The notes under the pieces are model-generated. The model was not told the origin of the DNA, did not search any database, and worked only from the letters and a program-made list of their open reading frames with translations. A DNA stretch of 64,000 nt. Source: Trujillonella endophytica (GTDB lineage Bacteria > Actinomycetota > Actinomycetes > Mycobacteriales > Geodermatophilaceae). Positions 26,610-35,102 of this stretch are shown here, one piece after another (position 1 is the first letter of the stretch; each line of letters opens with the position of its first letter). A program made the translations under genes and the position numbers. The stretch lies in NCBI RefSeq assembly GCF_019799905.1, contig NZ_JABGCI010000001.1:434001-498000 (forward strand), in the 5' to 3' direction.

Positions 26610-26639
26610 GAGAATGGTTATCGGTCGCACAGCAGTATG
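26610..26639 (-). promoter_or_regulatory. Candidate Zur box and -10 element of znuACB
   Basis: On the minus strand, CATACT (26639-26634) is a plausible -10. Downstream, CGATAACCATTCTC (26623-26610) resembles the actinobacterial Zur consensus (GATAAtnATTnTC). It sits between promoter and Shine-Dalgarno, where bound Zur would block the operon when zinc is plentiful. No zur gene is in the window. Confidence 0.55.
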
Positions 26640-26751
26640 GCGCACGTCCGGCGGTCCGTTGCAGCATGCAGACGTCCCGTCCTGTGCATACGGCGTCCCG
26701 CGATGCGATACGACATGTCACCTGCGGGAAACGCCGTCGAAACGCCTGCGC

Positions 26752-26765
26752 GGTGCGATCGCACC
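26752..26765 (+). promoter_or_regulatory. Perfect 14-bp palindrome touching the amidase start codon
   Basis: GGTGCGATCGCACC ends at the base before the ATG at 26766 and takes the place where a Shine-Dalgarno should be. It could be an operator or a start-sequestering hairpin. Confidence 0.4.
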
Positions 26766-27875
26766 ATGACCACCGCCACCTCGCTCCTGGCGCTCTCCCC
26801 GCAGGCCGAGCGCACCTTCGCCGCCCCGGCTCCCTCGCAGCACGCGCTCCCGGCGACGCCCGGGACCGTGCGCTGGGGGGCCATCGACCCGGGTGCCGAG
26901 CCGGTGCTGGAGGTCGCGTCCGGCGCCGGGGTCGCGCTGGAGGCGGTGAGCCACCACGCCGGTGACGCCCCGGAGCTGATGATGGACGCCGGCCTCGAGG
27001 CGATCTGGGCGGCCATCCCGGAGGGGGAGCGCGGGCCGGGCGTGCACGTGCTGACCGGACCGGTCGCCGTCGCCGGGGCGCGTCCGGGCGGCGCGGTCGC
27101 CGTCCGCATCGAGACGATGGCGCCGCGGGTGCCCTACGGCTCGAACTGCGCCGCCAACTGGGGGCTGCTGTACGACACGTACGGCAAGGAGCGGATCACC
27201 GTCTACGAGCTCGACTCCTCCGAGGGCGTCCCGGCCGGGGGGTTCCCGACCGTCGCGCAGCCGGTGTTCGCCTACGACTTCACGTCGCGCGCCCTCTACG
27301 ACGTCCCGGGGTGGAGGACGCCGGCCTCGGCGCGGGTCGAGGAGCCGTTCAGCCGGCCGGTCCGCGTGCCGGTCCGGCCGCACTTCGGCCTGATGGGCGT
27401 GCTGCCCGGCGGCGGCGACGTCCTCTCCAGCATCCCGCCCGGCGTGTTCGGCGGGAACGTCGACAACTGGCGCTTCGGCCCGGGCGCCACGGTCTACTAC
27501 CCGGTGTTCCGCGAGGGCGCCGGCGTCTACTGGGGCGACCCGCACTTCGCCCAGGGCGACGGCGAGGTCTGCGGCACCGCGATCGAGGCCTCGGCGAACG
27601 CGACCGTGCGGCTGGCCGCCGTCGACGACCTGCAGCTGCGCGCGCCGATGCTGGAGACCGACACCCACTGGTACACCCACGGCTTCGGCGCGGACCTCGA
27701 CGCCGCCGCACGGATGGCGGTCGAGGAGATGATCACGCTGCTGCAGTGGCGGGTCGGGCTCACCGCCGACGACGCCTACTCGCTGTGCTCCGTGGCGATG
27801 GACATGGGCGTCACCCAGGTCGTCGACGGCACGCTGGGCGCCCACTGCGGAATCGCCCGCTCGATCTTCCTCTGA
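26766..27875 (+). CDS. Acetamidase/formamidase family protein
   Basis: 369 aa. The family is recognised from TGPVAVAGARPGGAVAVRI, FGLMGVLPGG, PPGVFGGNVDNW, YPVFREGAGVYWGDPHFAQG and GDGEVCGTAIEASA, which carry the metal-binding Asp/His residues. It hydrolyses short-chain amides to acid and ammonia. No Shine-Dalgarno precedes the ATG at 26766. An in-frame ATG at 26704 would add 21 residues and is an alternative. It is followed five bases later by a family B repeat. Confidence 0.88.
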   Translation: MTTATSLLALSPQAERTFAAPAPSQHALPATPGTVRWGAIDPGAEPVLEVASGAGVALEAVSHHAGDAPELMMDAGLEAIWAAIPEGERGPGVHVLTGPVAVAGARPGGAVAVRIETMAPRVPYGSNCAANWGLLYDTYGKERITVYELDSSEGVPAGGFPTVAQPVFAYDFTSRALYDVPGWRTPASARVEEPFSRPVRVPVRPHFGLMGVLPGGGDVLSSIPPGVFGGNVDNWRFGPGATVYYPVFREGAGVYWGDPHFAQGDGEVCGTAIEASANATVRLAAVDDLQLRAPMLETDTHWYTHGFGADLDAAARMAVEEMITLLQWRVGLTADDAYSLCSVAMDMGVTQVVDGTLGAHCGIARSIFL

Positions 27876-27880
27876 GCCCA

Positions 27881-27947
27881 CTCGACGAGATCTGCACAGT
27901 CGTCACCATCAGCGGCTGATGCCGCCCAGTGTGCAGATCTCGTCGAG
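27881..27947. repeat. Family B palindromic element, copy B1
   Basis: Perfect 18-base outer arms CTCGACGAGATCTGCACA (27881-27898) and TGTGCAGATCTCGTCGAG (27930-27947), with an inner dyad CATCAG-CGG-CTGATG. It begins five bases after the amidase stop and ends 50 bases before the DUF559 gene. Confidence 0.85.
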
Positions 27948-27997
27948 GCTGTGGACGGCGGCAGCAGGCGGGGGCCTCCTCCGGGCACTCTGCCGCG

Positions 27998-28876
27998 GTG
28001 CCCAGCCGCCCACCCCGCCTCCGCGTCCACGGCCCCACCACGCGTTCTGCGGTCCTCGCCGCAGGCCTGGGTGAGCGGGCGCTCCGCCATGCCGGGGTGC
28101 GTCGTCTCTCGCGCGACACGTACCTGCCGCGGGCCTCGGCGGACGACGCCGCCTCCCGCGTCGCCGCCGTCCTCCTGACCGCGCCACCGAGCGCAGTCGC
28201 CAGCCACTCGACCGCGGCCGAGTTGTGGGGCTTGGAGATCCCGCTCCAGCGGCCGGATGCCCGGGTCCACCTGACCGTCGACCCCGGGAGTGCCATCCGG
28301 GCCCGCGCGGATCGCTGTGTCCACCGGACGGCCCGCGTGCCCGGGGACGTCACCTCGCGCCGGGGGCAGCCCCTGACCACGCCACAGCGGACCTGGCGCG
28401 ACCTCGCTGGTGTCCTCCAGCCACCGGCGCTCCTGGCGGTCACCGACCAGCTCCTGGTGCGACTGTGTTCGCAGCAGGACCTCAGCGATGCCCTCGACCG
28501 ACGTCCCGGCGGCCGGGGCGCCAAGCGGGCGCGGGACGTGTTGCCGCTCGCCGATGCGCGCGCCGGGTCCCCCATGGAGTCGGTGCTGCGGTGGCTGCTC
28601 CACGAAGCGGGGCTGCCGGCACCCGTCCTGCAGTACCGGATCGTCGATGCAGCCGGGCGGGTCGTCGCCGTGGTGGACATGGCCTGGCCCGAGCGCCGCC
28701 TCGTCGTCGAGTTCGACGGGGACGTCCATCGCGAGCGGGACGTCTTCGTCCGCGACCTCCGCCGTCAGAACGGGCTGGTCCTGACCGACTGGAGCGTGCT
28801 GCGCTACACCTCCGCGGACGTGCTCGGCCGACCGGACGACGTGGTCGGCGGGATCGGGACGGCGCTCGGCCGCTGA
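27998..28876 (+). CDS. DUF559/Vsr-like endonuclease-domain protein with AbiEi-like N-terminus
   Basis: 292 aa from a GTG. The N-terminal half resembles the winged-helix AbiEi-type region found in many actinobacterial proteins (LSRDTYLPR, ASHSTAAELWGLEIP, TTPQRTWRDLA). The C-terminal 110 residues form a PD-(D/E)xK-like DUF559 domain, with SPMESVLRWLLHEAGLPAP, VVDMAWPERRLVVEFDGDVH and LVLTDWSVLRYTSADVL. Similar genes are scattered in actinobacterial genomes with unknown role. It has no partner gene and is bracketed by family B repeats on both sides. Confidence 0.75.
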   Translation: MPSRPPRLRVHGPTTRSAVLAAGLGERALRHAGVRRLSRDTYLPRASADDAASRVAAVLLTAPPSAVASHSTAAELWGLEIPLQRPDARVHLTVDPGSAIRARADRCVHRTARVPGDVTSRRGQPLTTPQRTWRDLAGVLQPPALLAVTDQLLVRLCSQQDLSDALDRRPGGRGAKRARDVLPLADARAGSPMESVLRWLLHEAGLPAPVLQYRIVDAAGRVVAVVDMAWPERRLVVEFDGDVHRERDVFVRDLRRQNGLVLTDWSVLRYTSADVLGRPDDVVGGIGTALGR

Positions 28877-28881
28877 GGCCC

Positions 28882-28944
28882 CGACGAGATCTGCACACTC
28901 GTCGGCATCACGGCTCGATGGTGACGACTGTGCAGATCTCGTCG
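28882..28944. repeat. Family B palindromic element, copy B2
   Basis: Arms CGACGAGATCTGCACA (28882-28897) and TGTGCAGATCTCGTCG (28929-28944), interior GGCATCA / TGATGG-type sequence as in B3. It lies between the stops of the DUF559 gene and the convergent P450 gene, so it may also serve as a bidirectional terminator. Confidence 0.85.
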
Positions 28945-28950
28945 AGAGGG

Positions 28951-31149
28951 TCAGAGGTCGAGGGTGAGGGACGGCGTCCGCGCTCGGCCGACGCAGACCA
29001 TCATCGAGCGGCCCGCGGCGCGCTCCTCCTCGGTGAGCACCGAGTCGCGGTGCTCCGGCTCGCCGGCCAGCACCCGGGTCTCGCAGGCGCCGCAGTAGCC
29101 CTGCTCGCAGTCCGACGACAGCGTGGGGACGACGTCCCGCAGCGCCTCGACGATCCGCCGGTCGGCCGGCACGGTCACCGTCGTCCCGGTGCGGGCCAGG
29201 TGGACGTCGAAGGCGACGTCGTGCGAGGTGTCGACCACGACCTCCTCCGCGGGCGCGGTGAAGCGCTCGACGTGCAGCCGGTCGGAGATCCCCGCGGCGG
29301 TGCAGGCGGCCTCGGCGGCGGCGATCATCGGCGCCGGCCCGCAGCAGTAGACCGCGGTCCCCGGCCCGGCGGCGGCCACCGCGGCGGCCAGGTCCGGGAC
29401 GCCGTGGACGTCCTGCGGGAGCAGCTGGACGCCGTCGCCGGCCAGCGCGACGAGGTCCTCGGCGAACGCCATCGACGCCGCCGTCCGCCCGCCGTAGAGC
29501 ACCCGCACCGGGGCGCCGCGGCGCACGAGCTCGCGCGCCATGGCCAGGATCGGCGTGATGCCGATGCCGCCGGCGATGAGGAGGTGGTCGGGGGCCTCGA
29601 CCAGCGGGAAGTGGTTGCGCGGGCCGCGCACGGTCAGCCGGGCGCCGCTGCGGGCGAGTTCGTGCAGCTCCACGGAGCCACCGCGGCCGGCGGGCTCGCG
29701 GAGCACCGCGACGGTCCAGGTGTCGGCGTCGGGCTCACCGCACAGGGAGTACTGCCGCAGCCGGCCCGAGGGCAGCCGCACCTCCAGGTGGGCGCCGGGC
29801 GTCCAGGCGGGCAGCGCGGCACCCGAGGGGTCGGCGAACGTCACCGCCACGACGTCGGTGGCGACCGTCCGCACCTCGGTCACCTCGAGCTCCCGGGTGA
29901 CGATCGGGGGAACGGCCGCCGCCGAGCCGAGCCGCGGTCCGGGGGTGAACAGCGCAGGGATGGCGTCCCAGCCGGTCTGGTTGCCCCGCGTCGGGTAGGG
30001 GACGAGGGACTCGGAGAGCACCCGGTAGTCCGGCAGCCGGGTGAGGACCTGGCGCATCATCTCGCCGAACATCGCCCGGGCCAGGTGCGCACCGGCGCAG
30101 CGGTGGGTGCCGATGCCGAAGGACAGGTGCCGCTGCGGGTTGCGGTCCAGCACCACGGTCTCGGGGTCGGGGAAGACCTCCGGGTCGTGGTTGGCGGCCA
30201 CCCACGGGATGAGCACCCGCCGGCCGGCCGCCATGCGGACGCCGCCGACCTCGGTGTCGGCGAGCAGGGTGCGGGCCATGGACTGCGACGGCGCGAACAC
30301 CCGCAGGAACTCCTCGACGGCGACGTCGAGCAGGTCGGGGTCGTCGATGAGGCGCTGCCGCTCCGCCGGGTGCTCGGACAGCCACACCAGCGTCGAGCCG
30401 GTCAGCGACGTCGTGGTGTCCACCCCGCCGGCGACCAGCAGGTACATCACCGAGACCAGCTCCTGCTCGGTGAACGGCCGGCCCTCGGGGTGCTCGGCGT
30501 GCACCAGCACGGAGACCGCGTCGTCGCGCGGGTCGGACCGCCGCGCCGCGATGAGCTCGCGGATGCGGCTCTCCAGGTACATCAGCCCCTCGACCCCGCG
30601 CATCGCCCGCTCGGTGCCGGGGACGCTGGCGAAGATGTCGTGCACCGGGCCGGCGAGCTTCTTCCAGTCGTCGGTCGGGAAGCCCAGCCAGTCCAGCGTG
30701 ATCGCGGCCGGCACCGGGTTGGTCAGGTCGCGGACGAAGTCGGCCGAGCCGGACTCGATGAAGGCGTCGATGGCCGCGGTGGTGTGCCGGGCGATCATCG
30801 GCCTGAGGGCCTCGACCGCCTCGAACGACAGCAGCGGGTTGATCAGCTCCCGGTAGGGCGTGGCCCGGGGCGGGTCGAGCTCGATCGGGTACTGCTCCAG
30901 CCCCGGCCCGAACGGGATGACGAACGAGATGCCGCGGTCGCCCGCCGGCGCCCGCTCGGAGGAGAACGTGGCGTCGTCCCGGGCGATGCGGACGACGTCG
31001 GCGTGCCGGGTGGTGAAGAAGAAGCCCTCGTGGGCCTCGGTCCAGCCGACCGGCGACTGCTCGCGGAACCGGCGGTAGTAGGCCACCGGGTCGGCGTTGG
31101 CCTCGGCGGAGTGGTGGTCGAACTGCTGGTCGGGTGGGGAGAGGGTCAA
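28951..31149 (-). CDS. Self-sufficient cytochrome P450 fused to FMN reductase and 2Fe-2S ferredoxin (CYP116B-type layout)
   Basis: 732 aa from a TTG with GGAG six bases upstream (a GTG at 31203 would give 750 aa). The P450 domain (about 1-410) has the I-helix AGGVDTTTSL, EEFLR (ExxR) and the haem loop FGIGTHRCAGAHLA. A phthalate-dioxygenase-reductase-like part follows, with RQYSLCG for FMN and GGIGITPIL for NAD(P). The C-terminal ferredoxin has CEQGYCGAC and a distal VC. Electrons can pass from NAD(P)H to haem in one chain, so no separate redox partner is needed. The substrate is unknown. It follows the aldehyde dehydrogenase gene by about 70 bases, so alcohol-to-acid oxidation steps are plausible. 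Confidence 0.9.
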   Translation of the reverse strand: MTLSPPDQQFDHHSAEANADPVAYYRRFREQSPVGWTEAHEGFFFTTRHADVVRIARDDATFSSERAPAGDRGISFVIPFGPGLEQYPIELDPPRATPYRELINPLLSFEAVEALRPMIARHTTAAIDAFIESGSADFVRDLTNPVPAAITLDWLGFPTDDWKKLAGPVHDIFASVPGTERAMRGVEGLMYLESRIRELIAARRSDPRDDAVSVLVHAEHPEGRPFTEQELVSVMYLLVAGGVDTTTSLTGSTLVWLSEHPAERQRLIDDPDLLDVAVEEFLRVFAPSQSMARTLLADTEVGGVRMAAGRRVLIPWVAANHDPEVFPDPETVVLDRNPQRHLSFGIGTHRCAGAHLARAMFGEMMRQVLTRLPDYRVLSESLVPYPTRGNQTGWDAIPALFTPGPRLGSAAAVPPIVTRELEVTEVRTVATDVVAVTFADPSGAALPAWTPGAHLEVRLPSGRLRQYSLCGEPDADTWTVAVLREPAGRGGSVELHELARSGARLTVRGPRNHFPLVEAPDHLLIAGGIGITPILAMARELVRRGAPVRVLYGGRTAASMAFAEDLVALAGDGVQLLPQDVHGVPDLAAAVAAAGPGTAVYCCGPAPMIAAAEAACTAAGISDRLHVERFTAPAEEVVVDTSHDVAFDVHLARTGTTVTVPADRRIVEALRDVVPTLSSDCEQGYCGACETRVLAGEPEHRDSVLTEEERAAGRSMMVCVGRARTPSLTLDL

Positions 31150-31218
31150 CTCGTGCTCCGGAGGGGCTCGAGGCGAACGCGCGGTGTTGCCCGGCCGCGC
31201 CACCGGGGATTCGCGAGC

Positions 31219-32679
31219 CTAGACGGCGCGCGGGGGGAGCAGGCGGATGGCGACGGCCTTCTCCTGCACGTACTCGCGCATGGCGGTGTAGCCGCCGCCG
31301 CGGCTGAAGCCGCTGTCCTTCTGCATGTTGAACGGGAAGCCGATCACGCCGGCGTCGTGGAACTGGTTGACCGCGACCTGGCCGCTGCGCACCCCGGCGG
31401 CCATCCGCAGGGCGCGGGAGACGTCGGAGGTCCAGATGCAGGAGAGCAGCCCGAAGTCGGTGCGGTTGGCCAGCTCCAGGGCCTCGGCGTCGCCGCGGAA
31501 GGTCTGCAGCGCCAGCACCGGACCGAACACCTCCTCGCGGACGATCCGCGAGTCGGCCGAGACGCCGTCGACCACGGTCGGCTCGACGTACCAGCCGGCG
31601 TCCCGGTCGGCGGGGACGCCGCCGCCGGTGAGCACCCGCGCGCCGGTGCCGGGCAGCTCGGTGAGGAAGCCGAGCACCCGGTCCCGCTGGGTGGCGTTGA
31701 CCAGCGGACCCATGTCCAGGTCCTCGTCCCAGGCGCCGATGCGGACCGCGCGCATCGCCTCGACCACCCGCTCGCGGACCTCGTCGGCGATGGACTCCTC
31801 CACGACCAGCCGGGAGCCGGCGTAGCAGTTCTGCCCGGCGTTCTCGGTGATCGAGCCGACGATCGCGGGGATCGCGGCGTCCAGGTCCGCGTCGGCGAAC
31901 AGCAGGTTGGGCGACTTGCCGCCCAGCTCCAGCTTCACCGGGACCAGGTTCTCGGCCGCCGCGCGCATGATCGCGCGGCCGGTGGCCGTCGAGCCCACGA
32001 AGCTGAGGTGGTCGACGTCGGTGTGCCCGGACAGCGCGGCGCCGGCCTCGGGTCCACCGGTCACGACGTTGAGCACGCCCGCCGGGAGGCCGGCCTCGGC
32101 GGCCAGCTCGGCCAGGGCGAGCACGACCAGCGGCGCGACCTCGGACGGCTTGAGCACGACGGCGTTGCCGGCGGCCAGCGCGGGCGCGGCGTTGGCCGCG
32201 GTCAGGACGGCGGGCACGTTCCACGGCGTGATGACGGCGCACACGCCCAGGGGCTCCATCAGCGTGTAGCCGTGGAAGTCCGGCGTGCGGGTGGGCAGCG
32301 TGACGCCGGTGAGCTTGTCGGCGGCCCCGCCGAAGTAGCCGATGATCCCGCCGGCGATGAAGGCGTTCATCCGGCCGCCGGACAGCGGCTTGCCGACGTC
32401 CTGCGCCTCCAGCGCGGCCAGCCGCTCGGCGTTCTCGAAGACCAGCTGCGACCAGCGCGACAGCAGGGCGCCGCGGTCGGTCGGGTTGGTGGCCGCCCAG
32501 CCCGGCGCCGCCCGGCGGGCCGCGGCGACCGCGGCGTCGACGTCGGCGGCGCTGCCCTCCGCGACCGTGGCGAACGGCTGGCCTGTGGCGGGGTCGACCA
32601 GCTCGAGCCGCCCGCCGCCGGCCGCGGGCGTCCAGGCCCCGTCGATGAACTGGAGGCCCTCGCGCACGGACGTCGTCAT
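31219..32679 (-). CDS. NAD(P)-dependent aldehyde dehydrogenase
   Basis: 486 aa, normal ALDH length. Catalytic Cys lies in ENAGQNCYAG, the general base Glu in KLELGGKSPN and the cofactor loop in FVGSTATGRAIM. It oxidises an aldehyde to the acid. Divergent from the alcohol dehydrogenase gene and just upstream of the P450, which suggests successive oxidation of the same side chain. Promoter elements TTGACT-17-CACGAT end seven bases from the ATG, so the mRNA is probably leaderless. Confidence 0.9.
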   Translation of the reverse strand: MTTSVREGLQFIDGAWTPAAGGGRLELVDPATGQPFATVAEGSAADVDAAVAAARRAAPGWAATNPTDRGALLSRWSQLVFENAERLAALEAQDVGKPLSGGRMNAFIAGGIIGYFGGAADKLTGVTLPTRTPDFHGYTLMEPLGVCAVITPWNVPAVLTAANAAPALAAGNAVVLKPSEVAPLVVLALAELAAEAGLPAGVLNVVTGGPEAGAALSGHTDVDHLSFVGSTATGRAIMRAAAENLVPVKLELGGKSPNLLFADADLDAAIPAIVGSITENAGQNCYAGSRLVVEESIADEVRERVVEAMRAVRIGAWDEDLDMGPLVNATQRDRVLGFLTELPGTGARVLTGGGVPADRDAGWYVEPTVVDGVSADSRIVREEVFGPVLALQTFRGDAEALELANRTDFGLLSCIWTSDVSRALRMAAGVRSGQVAVNQFHDAGVIGFPFNMQKDSGFSRGGGYTAMREYVQEKAVAIRLLPPRAV

Positions 32680-32713
32680 GCCGAGATCGTGGGCGCGACC
32701 ATCTCGTCAGTCA

Positions 32714-32729
32714 AGACGGTCTCTCGTAA
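32714..32729. promoter_or_regulatory. Island motif, site S1 (AGACG-GTC-TCTCG-TAA)
   Basis: Lies between the divergent aldehyde and alcohol dehydrogenase genes, overlapping the -35 region of the former and the -10 of the latter. It fits the shared island motif AGACGnnnTCTCGyAT. Confidence 0.5.
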
Positions 32730-32739
32730 CGTGACACGC

Positions 32740-33846
32740 ATGACCGGTCGACCCACTGCCGTGACCGCCGCCGTCCTGCGCGACCCCGCAGGGCCCCTGG
32801 AGCTCGTCGAGCTGGAGCTCGCGCCACCGCGGGCCGACGAGGTGGTGGTGCGCCTGGTGAGCACCGGCATCTGCGGCACCGACCTGGAGTTCCGCTCCAT
32901 GATGACCCCGCCGGTGGTGCTCGGCCACGAGGGCGCCGGGGTCGTGGAGCAGGTCGGGGAGGGCGTGACCGACCTCGCCGTCGGGGACCCCGTCGCCCTC
33001 ACCTTCGCGTTCTGCGGCGAGTGCGGCCCCTGTGCGCAGCAGGCGATGGCCTACTGCGAGAACTTCTGGCAGTACAACTTCATCGGCACGCGACCCGACG
33101 GCAGCACGGCGCTGTCGCAGGACGGGCAGCCGGTGCACGGCCACTTCCTCGGGCAGTCCTCCTTCGCCACGCACGTGGTCGCCCGGCGCGGCAGCGTCGT
33201 CAAGGTCCCCGAGGGCACCGACCTCACCGTGGTCGGCCCGTTCGGCTGCGGCTTCCAGACCGGCGCGGGCGGCGTCCTCAACGTGCTGCGCCCGGCGCCC
33301 GGCAGCTCGATCGGGGTCTTCGGCGCCGGCGCGGTGGGTGCCGCGGCTGTCCTCGGCGCCGTGGAGGCGGGCTGCACGACGATCGTCGCGGTCGACGTGA
33401 ACCCGGCGAAGCTGGAGCAGGCGCGGGCCCTGGGCGCCACGCACACCGTCTCCGCCGCCGAGCCGGACCTGGCGGGGCGGGTGCGGGCCGAGGTCCCCGG
33501 CGGGCTGCAGTACAGCGTCGACACGACCGGCCGGGCCGACGTCCTGCGCGCGGCGGTCGAGTCGCTGGCGCCGCTGGGCGTCTGCGGGGTGATCGGCGTG
33601 GGCGCCAGCGCCGAGATGTCGTTCGAGTGGCGGTCGATCCTGTCCACCGGCCGGTCGGTCGTCGGGATCACCGCGGGGGCCAGCGTGCCCGAGGAGTTCC
33701 TGCCCCGGCTGGTGGAGCTGCACCGCGCCGGCCGGTTCCCGGTCGACGGGCTGCTGACCCACTACCCGTTCGCCGAGGTCAACCGCGCCCTGGACGACGT
33801 CCGGGCCGGCCGGGTCGGCAAGGCGGTGCTGACCTTCGGCGCCTGA
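32740..33846 (+). CDS. Zinc-dependent alcohol dehydrogenase, aryl/benzyl-alcohol type
   Basis: 368 aa. Catalytic zinc ligands lie in STGICGTDLEF and LGHEGAG. The structural zinc site is CGECGPCAQQAMAYC (Cys-x2-Cys-x2-Cys-x7-Cys), and the Rossmann motif is GVFGAGAVGAAA. The long loop after the structural zinc and the FGCGFQTGAG stretch resemble XylB/AreB-type aryl-alcohol dehydrogenases. Probably reversible alcohol-aldehyde oxidation with NAD. The ATG lacks a Shine-Dalgarno; TAACGT at 32727 is placed as a -10 for a leaderless transcript. Confidence 0.85.
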   Translation: MTGRPTAVTAAVLRDPAGPLELVELELAPPRADEVVVRLVSTGICGTDLEFRSMMTPPVVLGHEGAGVVEQVGEGVTDLAVGDPVALTFAFCGECGPCAQQAMAYCENFWQYNFIGTRPDGSTALSQDGQPVHGHFLGQSSFATHVVARRGSVVKVPEGTDLTVVGPFGCGFQTGAGGVLNVLRPAPGSSIGVFGAGAVGAAAVLGAVEAGCTTIVAVDVNPAKLEQARALGATHTVSAAEPDLAGRVRAEVPGGLQYSVDTTGRADVLRAAVESLAPLGVCGVIGVGASAEMSFEWRSILSTGRSVVGITAGASVPEEFLPRLVELHRAGRFPVDGLLTHYPFAEVNRALDDVRAGRVGKAVLTFGA

Positions 33847-34040
33847 GGCGTCGCGGGCGGCTCGCCGTCACGCGGAGGAGTGACCGGGGTCACGCTGGGT
33901 GAGTGACGGACGCCACTCCGCAGCCGGGACGTGTTACGACCACGTTGATTCCGTAACGGCCGGGACTCCACCGTTGACACGGCTTGCGGCCCCGACAACA
34001 GTGACCCGCATCGGTCCACATCGTGAACTACCGATTCACG

Positions 34041-34053
34041 ATGCGAGACGGCG
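34041..34053. promoter_or_regulatory. Island motif, site S2, in the leader of the 34080-42983 operon
   Basis: ATGCGAGACGGCG, identical over 13 bases to the reverse complement of site S5 at 48658. A TTGACA -35 lies upstream at 33974. The motif overlaps an in-frame ATG at 34041 that is therefore an unlikely gene start. Confidence 0.45.
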
Positions 34054-34079
34054 AGAAGCGGGACGGAGGTGCGGCGAGC

Positions 34080-35102
34080 GTGCGGGCGATGGTCCAGACC
34101 GGCTTCGGCGGCGCTGACGTGCTGCGGCTCGCCGACCTCCCGGTGCCCACCCCCGGCCCGGCCGACGTGCTGGTCCGGGTCGCGGCGTGCGGCCTCAACC
34201 AGCTCGACGTCCTGCAGCGGCGCGGGGTGGTGCGCCTGCCCGGCCTCGAGCTGCCGCACGTCGCCGGGATGGACGTCGCCGGCGTCGTCGAGGCCGCGGG
34301 TGCGGACTCCCCGGTGCCGGTCGGCGCCCGGGTCCTCCTCGACCCCAGTGTCCCCTGCGGAGCCTGCCCGCTCTGTCACGAGGGGCGCGGCGGCCACTGC
34401 CCGAACCTGCGCATCATCGGCGCCACCGTCGACGGCGGCCTCGCGGAGTACGTCGTGGCCCCCGCCTCGGCCGCGCACCTCGTCCCCGACGCCGTCGACC
34501 TGGTCGACGCCGCCTGCCTGCCCACGCCCTGGGCCACCGCCTTCCACGCCGTGGTCACCGTGGGCCGGCTGCGCGCGGGGGAGACCCTGCTGGTGCACGC
34601 CGCCGCCGGGTCGGTCGGCCTGGCCGCCGTCCAGATCGCCCAGCGGGTCGGCGCCCGCGTGATCGCCACCGTCGGCAGCCCCGAGAAGGCCGCCGCGCTC
34701 ACGAAGGTGGGCGTGGAGCACGTCGCCGCCGACCCCGACGGAGTCGCCGGGCTCGTCGCCGAGGTCACCGACGGGCGCGGGGTGGACGTCGTCCTCGAGT
34801 ACCTCGGCCCGGCCACGTGGACCGCCTCCATGGCGGCCCTCCGGATCGGCGGCCGCCTCGTCTTCCTCGGCAACACCACCGGTGACCAGGTCTCCTTCTC
34901 CCTCTCCGACGCCTTCCACCGGGGCCTGGAGCTGCTCGGCGCGGGCGGCTACGTGCCCAGTGACATGGCCGCGGCGCTGCAGCTGTTCGCCGACGGCGGG
35001 ACGGCGCTGGTGGCGGGCACCTTCCCGCTCGCCGACACCGGCGTCGCCCAGGACCTGCTCTGCGAGCGCAGCACGGTCGGCCGCGTCCTGGTGGTCCCGT
35101 GA
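34080..35102 (+). CDS. Zinc-binding quinone oxidoreductase-like MDR dehydrogenase (copy 1)
   Basis: 340 aa. MDR fold with GLNQLDVLQRRG, LPHVAGMDVAGVVE, structural cysteines CGACPLCHEGRGGHC, and a nucleotide-binding VHAAAGSVGLAAVQIAQ. It is an NAD(P)H-dependent reductase or dehydrogenase of unknown substrate. GGAGGT at 34065 supports the GTG at 34080 over the upstream ATGs at 34023 and 34041. Closely resembles the gene at 43202. Its stop overlaps the next start (GTGA). Confidence 0.85.
   Translation: MRAMVQTGFGGADVLRLADLPVPTPGPADVLVRVAACGLNQLDVLQRRGVVRLPGLELPHVAGMDVAGVVEAAGADSPVPVGARVLLDPSVPCGACPLCHEGRGGHCPNLRIIGATVDGGLAEYVVAPASAAHLVPDAVDLVDAACLPTPWATAFHAVVTVGRLRAGETLLVHAAAGSVGLAAVQIAQRVGARVIATVGSPEKAAALTKVGVEHVAADPDGVAGLVAEVTDGRGVDVVLEYLGPATWTASMAALRIGGRLVFLGNTTGDQVSFSLSDAFHRGLELLGAGGYVPSDMAAALQLFADGGTALVAGTFPLADTGVAQDLLCERSTVGRVLVVP

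Noticed and set aside
34023-34079. Earlier ATG starts (34023, 34041) for the MDR oxidoreductase
   Set aside because: They lack a ribosome site, the extra residues do not match the family, and the ATG at 34041 belongs to the operator-like motif. GGAGGT supports GTG 34080.
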